From JANQPA01 sp964628385 (GTDB lineage Bacteria; Bacteroidota; Bacteroidia; Chitinophagales; Saprospiraceae), in assembly GCA_964628385.1 (NCBI GenBank), contig CAZVOD010000095.1:1-16415 (forward strand): a stretch of 16,415 nucleotides of DNA. Reading direction: 5' to 3'. The position numbers were made by a program, and so were the translations under genes. Below are positions 5,615 through 12,758 of this stretch, one piece after another (position 1 is the first letter of the stretch; each line of letters starts with the position of its first letter). The notes beneath the pieces are model-generated. The model was not told the origin of the DNA, made no database searches, and worked only from the letters and a program-made list of their open reading frames with translations.

Positions 5615-8233
5615 TTAAAAAAGCTTCTTTTGTTGGCTGGATTTGATATCCAGGTCCACAGTGTCTCCCACTTTATGCTTTTTATTGGTATTATCTTCCG
5701 GTATCTCAGCAGTGATATTGCCAATTTTCAAGTCGCTGAGTTTATTACCAATAGCCCGCCATCCTTTTACTTCGATAAATTCATCAAGTGCTACTTCCGC
5801 CGAGGTCTTATCACCACCCCGCGGCTTTTCGTCGTATTTTAGGCGAACTCCCGGAACTGTTGTCGCAAATAGTACTCTGGTGCTTCTGTGCTCACCGGTA
5901 AATTGAAACGACTGATTGAGCGTAGTCGTTTCTATCTGAAAACGCTTGATCAAAGTACATTTTCGCTCACCGTCGTAGTATACAATATTGATAATAGATT
6001 TGGGATCAAACTTGGAAATAAAAACAATATCAGCGGCTTCAAATTTTCGCAACAAATCGATTTCTGCTACCTCATAAGCGCCATTTTTGTAGATCGCCAA
6101 AACTGTTTCTCCGGTGTCAAAAGCGCCAAGGTACAAGCCTCTTTCTTCGGTATTTAATTTTCCACTAACTTCATCCATCCAGATTTCCAGCGCTCCCAGC
6201 GTAGATTTACCTTCTTCTTTCAGGCTAATTTTCTTTACAGGATACTTGGTAACCGTATTCCCCTGAGAGCCCCGGCCTTTGATAGATAATTCCGAGAAAT
6301 CAAAATCGAAGTTTTTGATTTTGGCCCGACAGCCCTGGGTCAGTTGTATATTGACTACTTCTGCTTCTCCGTTAGGATTGGCAGAAAAGTAAAGTATTTT
6401 AGAGCCATTGGCACCTTTGGTCAGGTCATACTCCCGGTCTCGGGTAATTGCTTTAACATGAAATCGCTTGGCCATAGCTTTACCGGAAGCAGCATCTACA
6501 TAGATCATATTATAGGTTGTACGATCGTCTCCTTTCTTCCATACAGCGGTGTGCAGGATATGTTTTCCTAGAAAGTCTTTTTCCATAACTTTTCGCACCA
6601 GGAACTGCCCATCAGCCCGGAAAGCAATGATGTCATCAATGTCCGAACAATCACTAATAAACTCGACATGCTCACCTTTTTTGAGGTTGGTACCCACAAA
6701 GCCTTCCTTTTTGTTGGCGTAAAGTTTGGCATTACTAGCAACGACTTCGGCCGCCTGAATGGTATCGAATGTAGTGATTTTAGTCTTTCGCTCCCGCCCC
6801 TTACCATACTTTTTTAACAAGCGCTCAAAATAGGCAATAGTGTATACCGTAAGATGTTTCAAATCGTAAAGCACCTGCTCCAGCTGCTTTTCAAGGTCGG
6901 CGATATACTCCTCTGCCTTAAAGCTATTGTACTTCGAGATACGTCTGATTTTGATTTCCGTCAATTTGATAAGGTCCTCTTCCAGAATCGCTCTTTTTAA
7001 AAGCAATCGCTTATCGCTTTTCTTTCTCTCCTCCTCAGGCGTTCTGATGTATTGTTTTAAGCCTTTCTCTATGATTGTCAGGGCTTCTTCAAAGCTTTCA
7101 GCATCTTCTATATTTCTATAAATTTTCTTTTCAATAAAAACCTTTTCCAAACTAGCCAAATGCCACCTGTCATCAAGCTCGGCTTTGAGGATTTCCAGCT
7201 CCTGACGGAGCAAGTCTTTGGTTTTTAGAGTAGAAATTTCTAGGATCTCCTCTACGCTCATAAAGTGAGGCTTGTCTTTTATGATGACACAAGCGTTAGT
7301 AGAGATAGAATTTTCACAGTAGGTAAAGGCATAAAGCGCATCAATAGCTACATCAGGTGATTCGCCGGCCGGAAGTTCAATCTGAATTTCAACTTCTTGG
7401 GCCGTCAGGTCCGTAATGGATTTGATCTTGATCTTACCCTTGTCGTTAGCCTTGATGATACTATCTTTCAGGGCATTGGTAGTAACGCCGTAGGGAACCT
7501 CCCGGATGATCAGGCGGTTTTTGTCAGCCTTTTCTATGGCAGACCTTACCTTTATCCTGCCACCCCGGCGGCCGCCGTTATAATCACCCACATCAACCAT
7601 ACCACCGGTCATAAAATCAGGGTAAATTTTGACTTTCTTACCTTCCAGGATTTTTATAGACGCCTTGATAAGTTCATTAAAATTGTGCGGCAGGATTTTG
7701 GTAGACAAGCCCACCGCAATACCTTCTACTCCTAGTGCCAGCAACAACGGAAACTTTACGGGAAGGGAAACCGGCTCCTGCTTCCTTCCGTCGTAGGATA
7801 GCTGCCACTCTGTCGTTTGCTTGTTGAAAACAACCTCCAGCGCAAATTTATTAAGCCTACCTTCAATATAACGAGGTGCTGCCGCGCGATCGCCCGTTAG
7901 TATATCTCCCCAGCTCCCCTGCATATCCAGAAGTAGTTCTTTTTGGCCTAGGTTGACCAGTGCATCACCAATGGCTGCATCACCGTGCGGGTGGTATTGC
8001 ATGGTAGAGCCTATAATATTGGCCACTTTGTGAAAACGCCCATCATCCATTACCTTCATAGCGTGAAGAATCCGGCGCTGTACGGGCTTCAGACCATCGT
8101 CAATAGCAGGAACTGCCCTTTCCAAAATAACATAAGAAGCATAGTCCAGAAAATAATTCTCGTACATGCCATTCAGGTTGATCACCTGGCCATTATTGGA
8201 AGAACCGTTCGATTTATTCTTTTTGTCACTCAT
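5615..8233 (-). CDS. parC: DNA topoisomerase IV subunit A (ParC/GyrA family)
   Basis: This is the breakage-reunion subunit of a type IIA topoisomerase, which passes DNA through a double-strand break and decatenates chromosomes together with ParE. The N-terminal domain (about residues 20-460) contains the winged-helix region with VQRRILHAM, the quinolone-determining segment HPHGDAAIGDA (81-91) and the active-site Arg-Tyr pair R121-Y122 in AAAPRYIEGRL. A coiled-coil tower is visible around 400-460, and a C-terminal beta-propeller-like region follows with a degenerate GRGSQGNTV box near 640-650. At 872 residues it is of ParC rather than GyrA type, and it lacks a canonical GyrA box. A GyrA-type name in automatic annotation would be the main alternative. 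No parE is adjacent in the window. It heads a minus-strand operon with the next two genes. Confidence 0.88.
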   Translation of the reverse strand: MSDKKNKSNGSSNNGQVINLNGMYENYFLDYASYVILERAVPAIDDGLKPVQRRILHAMKVMDDGRFHKVANIIGSTMQYHPHGDAAIGDALVNLGQKELLLDMQGSWGDILTGDRAAAPRYIEGRLNKFALEVVFNKQTTEWQLSYDGRKQEPVSLPVKFPLLLALGVEGIAVGLSTKILPHNFNELIKASIKILEGKKVKIYPDFMTGGMVDVGDYNGGRRGGRIKVRSAIEKADKNRLIIREVPYGVTTNALKDSIIKANDKGKIKIKSITDLTAQEVEIQIELPAGESPDVAIDALYAFTYCENSISTNACVIIKDKPHFMSVEEILEISTLKTKDLLRQELEILKAELDDRWHLASLEKVFIEKKIYRNIEDAESFEEALTIIEKGLKQYIRTPEEERKKSDKRLLLKRAILEEDLIKLTEIKIRRISKYNSFKAEEYIADLEKQLEQVLYDLKHLTVYTIAYFERLLKKYGKGRERKTKITTFDTIQAAEVVASNAKLYANKKEGFVGTNLKKGEHVEFISDCSDIDDIIAFRADGQFLVRKVMEKDFLGKHILHTAVWKKGDDRTTYNMIYVDAASGKAMAKRFHVKAITRDREYDLTKGANGSKILYFSANPNGEAEVVNIQLTQGCRAKIKNFDFDFSELSIKGRGSQGNTVTKYPVKKISLKEEGKSTLGALEIWMDEVSGKLNTEERGLYLGAFDTGETVLAIYKNGAYEVAEIDLLRKFEAADIVFISKFDPKSIINIVYYDGERKCTLIKRFQIETTTLNQSFQFTGEHRSTRVLFATTVPGVRLKYDEKPRGGDKTSAEVALDEFIEVKGWRAIGNKLSDLKIGNITAEIPEDNTNKKHKVGDTVDLDIKSSQQKKLF

Positions 8234-8252
8234 TCTTTTAACTTCTTAATCA

Positions 8253-8260
8253 CAAATTTA
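8253..8260 (-). promoter_or_regulatory. Candidate -7 element for parC
   Basis: On the minus strand this reads TAAATTTG, a match to the Bacteroidota primary-sigma -7 consensus TAnnTTTG, 19 bases before the parC ATG. No clear TTG is found 17-23 bases further upstream, only GTGG, so the -33 half is weak. Confidence 0.4.
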
Positions 8261-8550
8261 CTATTTCAACGCTTTCCACCGTGCGCGCCTGTACACCTAA
8301 ATTGAGGAAGTACCGACTTATCTATCTGCCACAAAAAAAAATTAAAACACAATATAACCAGAAAATAAGTAGATAAAATTAAGATAATATATTTAAAAAT
8401 GAATATTTTTTAAAACAAATTGTTTGCTGATTAGGTATTTGGCTGCTGCAGTGATTTTTATCAACTTTGTAAGCCCATCCGGGCAGCACCTTACCGGGGC
8501 TGTACGTTAGCTGTAAAGTGATAATTGACAGACAAAGCGGGTAGCAGTGT

Positions 8551-8581
8551 TTGCGATTGTGAAGGCTTAAGAGTATATTTG
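8551..8581 (+). promoter_or_regulatory. Bacteroidota-type promoter of the ECF sigma gene
   Basis: TTG at 8551-8553, a 20-base spacer and TATATTTG at 8574-8581 match the consensus TTG-N(17-23)-TAnnTTTG recognised by the Bacteroidota housekeeping sigma factor. Transcription would begin near 8588, giving a leader of only about 10 bases before the ATG at 8599. A match to the housekeeping consensus suggests basal expression of the sigma gene instead of strict autoregulation. Confidence 0.6.
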
Positions 8582-8598
8582 ATAAACTTTGTTTTTAG

Positions 8599-9162
8599 AT
8601 GGAGATGGATATAGCCTTTCCCTTTGAAGAAGACTACCTGATAAAAGCCTGCATACAGGGTGAAAGATGGGCTCAGAAGGTACTGTACGAGCAATACTAC
8701 AGTAGCATGATGGGGACGTGTTTGAGGTATTCTAGCAATCAGGAAGAAGCGCTGGATATTCTTCACGAAGGCTTCATTAAGGTATTCAAAAACATCAGCA
8801 AGTATCAACCTGGTACATCATTAAGTTCATGGATAAGACGAATAATGGTCAATACCAGTATTGATTATTATAGAAAAAATGTGAGGCGAAGAACTGAAGA
8901 TCTCGAGGAAGCCTTTCATTTGACCTCCTCTGATGCTGATGCAATCAGTCAATGTACGGAAAAAGAAATATTAGAAGCTGTTCAGCAGTTAACACCTGCA
9001 TATCGAACAGTTTTTAACTTGTATGTCCTGGAGGGATATTCGCACAAAGAAATCGCTGAATTGTTGAATATTACTGAAAGTACTTCAAGGTCAAATTTAG
9101 TCAAAGCAAGAACCAAATTAAAAGAACTTCTTACATCTAGACGTTACGGCTATGAAGGATAA
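8599..9162 (+). CDS. ECF-type RNA polymerase sigma factor (sigma-70 family)
   Basis: This 187-residue alternative sigma factor would direct RNA polymerase to a regulon outside the housekeeping set. Region 2 spans about residues 22-95, with the core-binding and -10 recognition helices (YEQYYSSMM, EEALDILHEGFIKVFKNI, TSLSSWIRRIMVNTSIDYYRK). Region 4 lies at about 124-180, with the helix-turn-helix GYSHKEIAELLNITESTSRSNLVKAR. Regions 1 and 3 are absent, as expected for ECF factors. ATG 8599 sits just downstream of a good promoter; 8605 is an alternative start. The last 11 bases overlap the next gene, which codes for a membrane-spanning protein with cytoplasmic repeats, the standard arrangement of a sigma factor with its anti-sigma factor. 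The target promoter is not known. Confidence 0.95.
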   Translation: MEMDIAFPFEEDYLIKACIQGERWAQKVLYEQYYSSMMGTCLRYSSNQEEALDILHEGFIKVFKNISKYQPGTSLSSWIRRIMVNTSIDYYRKNVRRRTEDLEEAFHLTSSDADAISQCTEKEILEAVQQLTPAYRTVFNLYVLEGYSHKEIAELLNITESTSRSNLVKARTKLKELLTSRRYGYEG

Positions 9163-10930
9163 TAAGCTGGATCGGATAATTGCCCAAAAACTGGAAAATC
9201 TTCAATCACCACCGGAAGAAGGGGCCTGGTCTGCTTTTGAAGAAAAGTTATCCAATAGCCTAACTCCGCAAAATGATAAGCCCGAAAGTGATCGTTTTGA
9301 TGATCTGATCAAAGAGAAAATAGCCTCTGTACAACCCGTAATACCCTCCGATTCCTGGGATCGTTTTGAACAGGCCATGGAGGCCACAAACGAAACGGAG
9401 CCCGCACCAAAAGAAAATACTTCTTTTGATGAGTTGGTTGCCGGTAAATTAGCCAGAGTGCAAGGAGCTATGAATGAAGACTCCTGGGATCGCTTCGAAG
9501 AAGCAATGACAGCGGCTACAGAAAGTCCTAATCCTGAGAATACCTTCGACGCTATCATTGCTAACCAACTCAAATTTAATTATCCTTTATATAATTATCA
9601 GCACTGGTTGCTCCTGAAAGAGAAGCTGGATTATATTGCTTTTGTAACCAATCGCATTCTTACTTACAAGACTGGAGAGCTGGCAGCGTTGTTGCTGTTA
9701 CTCTTCGTTTACGGTGAGTATTCGCCTTCTTTATCCAACACACAACCTTTAGAAGCTCCTAACGACATAGTTCTACAAGAAGAAGCAAAACCTGCCTTGA
9801 GTGATTCGGATGAATTGAAAATGGACAACAAAGCAGTTATTGCCGAGGTAGCCAGCAATAAAGCTGAGTCGCCAGCGGTAATGAATGACAACGCAAAAGA
9901 AACCGGTATTGCTGTAGAGCCAATTTACAATGAAAATTCTCCCGCGATCTCTTCTAATGCCTACGGTATTCATCTTTCTGATGAGTTGATAAAAGCAGAA
10001 CACGATAATTTTACCACACTGAATTTACTCCACAAAGACGAAGAAAAACTGCATAAGCCTGCCAGTGCGAATATAGAAAGCTTCGATAAATCCATCGAAC
10101 ACGCCATTGATGTAGAAAGACATTTACTGGACACTTTATCCGGTATTGCTTCTCCTATGGAACGCTTGCTTGCTAATGTTGAACGTCCTGATGCATCCGC
10201 GCTGCTAGTACCTCACGAGCCTAGGCGCACGGTGAGCATATCAATGGTCGGGGCATTGGAATACAATCGGATCATCACCAATGAAATTCGTAAATATAAG
10301 CTGGGCGCCTTTGATCGTTATGAACCCGGCTACGGCGGTGGCTTTTTGCTGGATATTAAGTGGAAACGCTGGGGTATGCAAACCGGCGCGTTGTACAGTG
10401 CCAAAACTATCCGCCCACAGCAAGTAACTTATCTTGGCGGGTTTAGAGACGGATATCCCGGTGAATTACTAGAAGAATACGATTACAATACGATCAACAT
10501 TCCTTTGAATGTCACCTACGAAATTTTAAAAGGGGAGAAATGGCGACTTTACGCTGGTATGGGGGCCTCACTTCAGTTTGTTTATGAAGCCAATTATTTT
10601 GTTGTCTTGGATCTCTCCAACGCTGGTGGCTTCGGAGTACTCAATAATAGCAACGGGATCATTTCAACCACCACCACAAAATCCCGCCTCGACGAAATTG
10701 ACTTTCCTTCGGGAGTCTTCCAAAATGGTTCACTTCGGGAATCAGGGTTCATCTCCGGAAATCTTAGCATAGGCCTAGAAAGACGTATCCTGGAAGATCG
10801 CTGGAGCGTTTTTGTTCAGCCCACTTACCATCATGGGTTGATCTACTTTAATGAAGGCCTGGGGCCATTCCGCGACAAGATTCGCACAATGTCTATCCTA
10901 GCAGGTATCCGTGTGAATTTTTTTAAGTAG
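9152..10930 (+). CDS. Putative dual membrane-spanning anti-sigma factor with C-terminal outer-membrane beta-barrel (Dma-like)
   Basis: The ORF starts inside the sigma gene (11-base overlap), indicating coupled translation. Architecture of the 592 residues: four tandem repeats at 7-33, 50-76, 93-119 and 133-159; a short hydrophobic segment at about 177-188 (LAALLLLLFVYG); a polar, Asn/Glu/Ala-rich, apparently disordered linker at about 190-355; and a C-terminal region from about 360 with alternating strands, many aromatic residues and a terminal strand ending RVNFFK, typical of PorT-like outer-membrane beta-barrels. There is no N-terminal signal peptide, so the repeats should stay in the cytoplasm, the hydrophobic segment cross the inner membrane and the barrel insert in the outer membrane. 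This matches the dual membrane-spanning anti-sigma (Dma) family reported in Bacteroides thetaiotaomicron, as I recall it. Sigma binding by the repeats is inferred. The hydrophobic segment is short, which is the weakest point of the model. Confidence 0.8.
   Translation: MKDNKLDRIIAQKLENLQSPPEEGAWSAFEEKLSNSLTPQNDKPESDRFDDLIKEKIASVQPVIPSDSWDRFEQAMEATNETEPAPKENTSFDELVAGKLARVQGAMNEDSWDRFEEAMTAATESPNPENTFDAIIANQLKFNYPLYNYQHWLLLKEKLDYIAFVTNRILTYKTGELAALLLLLFVYGEYSPSLSNTQPLEAPNDIVLQEEAKPALSDSDELKMDNKAVIAEVASNKAESPAVMNDNAKETGIAVEPIYNENSPAISSNAYGIHLSDELIKAEHDNFTTLNLLHKDEEKLHKPASANIESFDKSIEHAIDVERHLLDTLSGIASPMERLLANVERPDASALLVPHEPRRTVSISMVGALEYNRIITNEIRKYKLGAFDRYEPGYGGGFLLDIKWKRWGMQTGALYSAKTIRPQQVTYLGGFRDGYPGELLEEYDYNTINIPLNVTYEILKGEKWRLYAGMGASLQFVYEANYFVVLDLSNAGGFGVLNNSNGIISTTTTKSRLDEIDFPSGVFQNGSLRESGFISGNLSIGLERRILEDRWSVFVQPTYHHGLIYFNEGLGPFRDKIRTMSILAGIRVNFFK
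9170..9628 (+). repeat. Four tandem protein repeats (27-residue units) in the anti-sigma N-terminus
   Basis: Units are 9170-9250, 9299-9379, 9428-9508 and 9548-9628. Each has the pattern D-x-[IL]-[IV]-x4-[LI]...W-x2-[FL]-[ELK]-x-[KAE]-x-[ML], with the tryptophan exactly 19 residues after the aspartate in all four (W26, W69, W112, W152). Units 2 and 3 are nearly identical around SWDRFE and are also similar in DNA (gattcctgggatcgttttga versus gactcctgggatcgcttcga). Spacing is 43, 43 and 40 residues. The fourth unit is the most diverged and abuts the membrane segment. Confidence 0.9.
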
Positions 10931-10962
10931 ATATTATTTGGTCTCCTGGGGTCAATGGCTAT

Positions 10963-11799
10963 TTATTCAATTCTTTTCACATTATTAATTATGGGGGCGA
11001 TACTTCCGTCAATGATGTTATGATCTTTATTGATGAGATGCAGCTCTGCCATAGGCATTTTCCTCACAAAACGCTTGATGGCATGAATCGAGAGTAGGGG
11101 GTCTCTTTTACCGGTAATGATGCAAATTTTGATATTATACGCTCTGACTCTCTTCTGAACGCTACTTTTATAAACTTTCAAAGCGGATAAGGACTTCCAG
11201 GTGCCAAATAGACGTTGCCTGGCAAATGGGGTTTTAAGATGAAATTGGGTAAAGCGAAGGGAGAATTTGCTGATGAGAAAATAACGGTTTAGCCGCTCGG
11301 CCAGGTCTGTAAAGCGTTCGGGCTTTTCTGCGCGCTTTTGAATCCAGGAGATAACAAAACGAGGAAACAAAATCCCCGTGCCCAGCCACTGGGTTCGAAT
11401 ACCATCCGGCGAAAGTAAATAAACAGCTTCTACCAGGGGAGCAACCCGGGGCAACACCGAAAGCCATATCCTGGCACCAAGGCTATAACCAAGGCATGAA
11501 AACCGCTGCTTATGTTCCTTTTCCAGTATCTGTCGGATGAGCAGAAGAATGAGCTGGCGGTTGAAGTAAGAAGACAGTAAGCGGCTTTTGCCGTGAAAAG
11601 GCAGGTCAACAGCATACACTGTAAAGCGCTTGGAGAGACCGCTCACCAGGATATTAAACTGTTTGTGATCATGGGCAAAACCATGGAAAGCAATGAGCAG
11701 CTCCGGACCATTGCCCCAGCGTTTGGTAAAAAACTTTTGTCCCGCTACATGAAAATAAGTTTCCAATTGAATAATTTCTGATTTTGGGCGCTCCGCCAC
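10963..11799 (-). CDS. Alpha/beta hydrolase
   Basis: This is a 278-residue cytoplasmic alpha/beta-hydrolase-fold protein; no signal peptide or lipobox is seen. The oxyanion HG motif is in FHGF (39-40), the nucleophile elbow is G104-Y-S106-L-G108, the likely catalytic acid is D233 in TGKRDPL and the catalytic histidine is H260 in NKDHNI. The triad is therefore complete and in the correct order. The cap region (about 135-215) is basic and aromatic-rich. The substrate is unknown; an esterase, lipase or thioesterase is possible. The gene follows smpB by 10 bases on the same strand and is probably co-transcribed with it. At its 3' end it converges with the anti-sigma gene across only 32 bases, with no obvious terminator between them. 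Confidence 0.85.
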   Translation of the reverse strand: MAERPKSEIIQLETYFHVAGQKFFTKRWGNGPELLIAFHGFAHDHKQFNILVSGLSKRFTVYAVDLPFHGKSRLLSSYFNRQLILLLIRQILEKEHKQRFSCLGYSLGARIWLSVLPRVAPLVEAVYLLSPDGIRTQWLGTGILFPRFVISWIQKRAEKPERFTDLAERLNRYFLISKFSLRFTQFHLKTPFARQRLFGTWKSLSALKVYKSSVQKRVRAYNIKICIITGKRDPLLSIHAIKRFVRKMPMAELHLINKDHNIIDGSIAPIINNVKRIE

Positions 11800-11809
11800 C
11801 TTGAGCCCG

Positions 11810-12274
11810 CTAAATATTCAGGTTCTTTTTCATCCTGTCCAATTCCCGCTTCTGGTCCTTTTGTTTGATGGCATTGCGCTTATCAAAGGATTTCTTACCC
11901 TGAGCAAGGGCAATTTCTAACTTGGCAATACCCCGTTCATTCAGGTATAATTTGTAGGGGACTATCGTAAACCCTTTTTCTTTTACCTTTTTTTCCAGCT
12001 TTTTCAATTCTGCCTTTTTAAGTAAAAGTTTGCGTTCTCTGGTTTCTTCGTGGTTAAATTGATTGCCAAAAGTGTATTCTTTGATGAAAAGGTTTTTTAC
12101 AAATAACTCCCCTTTTTTGAAAAGACAATAGGCATCTCTCATGTTAACCTGGTTCAACCGAATGGATTTGATCTCGGTGCCTTTCAATAGTATTCCTGCC
12201 TCAAAATTGGCATTGAAGTAATATTCGTATTCTGCTCTCCTGTTGACTATTTCTACTGGCTTTTTCTGGGCCAT
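11810..12274 (-). CDS. smpB: SsrA-binding protein SmpB
   Basis: This 154-residue protein partners tmRNA in trans-translation, rescuing ribosomes stalled on broken mRNAs. Typical SmpB features are visible: the NRRAEYEYYFNANFEAGILLKGTEIKSIR opening, of which the GTEIKSIR strand is the family hallmark; a central oligonucleotide-binding barrel containing RERKLLLKKAEL; the conserved YLNERGIAKLEIALAQGKK; and the basic C-terminal tail that folds in the ribosomal A site (KKSFDKRNAIKQKDQKRELDR). Length is normal. The tmRNA gene ssrA is not in the window. The region upstream holds a short inverted repeat (AACAT-cata-ATGTT, about 12313-12326) but no recognisable -7 element. Confidence 0.97.
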   Translation of the reverse strand: MAQKKPVEIVNRRAEYEYYFNANFEAGILLKGTEIKSIRLNQVNMRDAYCLFKKGELFVKNLFIKEYTFGNQFNHEETRERKLLLKKAELKKLEKKVKEKGFTIVPYKLYLNERGIAKLEIALAQGKKSFDKRNAIKQKDQKRELDRMKKNLNI

Positions 12275-12443
12275 TTTTCTCTTTGTTTTGATTTGCTTAA
12301 CACCTTACTCTAACATCATAATGTTGGGGTAAAGTTCGTTAAACTGGCTTTATACAGGCCAAGCTTACTTGTGCCATATCCGCCAAACAAGTCGATTGAT
12401 CATCAACTGCATAAAGAACGCTCAGAGCTAGCTGTTTACAAAA

Positions 12444-12758
12444 TTACCTTAAGCGCACGGCCGTACCATAAGCCATGATTTCTGACATGCCTTGCATGAC
12501 CATTGCGGTTTGAAATCGAACGTTGATAACAGCATCTGCACCAATAGAACGCGCATCAGCGATCATACGGTCTATGGCTTGCTCCCGGGCCTCTGCCATG
12601 AGGCTAGTATATCCCTGGATTTCTCCACCAATAATGCCCTTTAGCCCGGCAAAGATATCCCGGCCAATATTTTTGGCTCTTACTGTGCTGCCGCGAGCTA
12701 CATCAAGAACTTCTTCAATTTCTCGTCCGGGTATAAAGTCTGTTGTTGTAATAATCAT
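12444..12758 (-). CDS. YbjQ / UPF0145 family (heavy-metal-binding-domain fold) protein
   Basis: The 104-residue product is a close match to the YbjQ (UPF0145, DUF74) family, small pentameric ring-forming proteins of unknown function sometimes labelled putative heavy-metal-binding. Characteristic segments are the N-terminal TTTDFIPGREIEEVLDVARG, the GEIQGYTSLMAEAREQAIDRM helix, the GADAVINVRF strand and the C-terminal YGTAVRL strand. It starts within the stop codon of the XRE regulator gene (ATGA, 12755-12758), so the two are translationally coupled. No conserved cysteine or histidine cluster is visible, so metal binding is not supported by this sequence. Confidence 0.92.
   Translation of the reverse strand: MIITTTDFIPGREIEEVLDVARGSTVRAKNIGRDIFAGLKGIIGGEIQGYTSLMAEAREQAIDRMIADARSIGADAVINVRFQTAMVMQGMSEIMAYGTAVRLR

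Larger units (their letters stand above)
8234..8598. other. Divergent regulatory region between parC and the ECF sigma gene
   Basis: No gene is supported in these 365 bases. The central part (about 8325-8425) is very AT-rich. It holds AAAAAT-gaat-ATTTTT (8395-8410) and the perfect inverted repeat AAACAA-A-TTGTTT (8413-8425), either of which could be an operator. Further right GCCCATCCGGGC (8472-8483) can form a small hairpin. Promoter elements for both flanking genes are listed separately. Nothing resembling an RNA gene or riboswitch was recognised. Confidence 0.5.

Noticed and set aside
12396..12406. TTGAT-C-ATCAA inverted repeat downstream of the YbjQ gene
   Set aside because: It has only a one-base centre and no T run, so it cannot form a terminator hairpin; a chance palindrome is the simplest reading.
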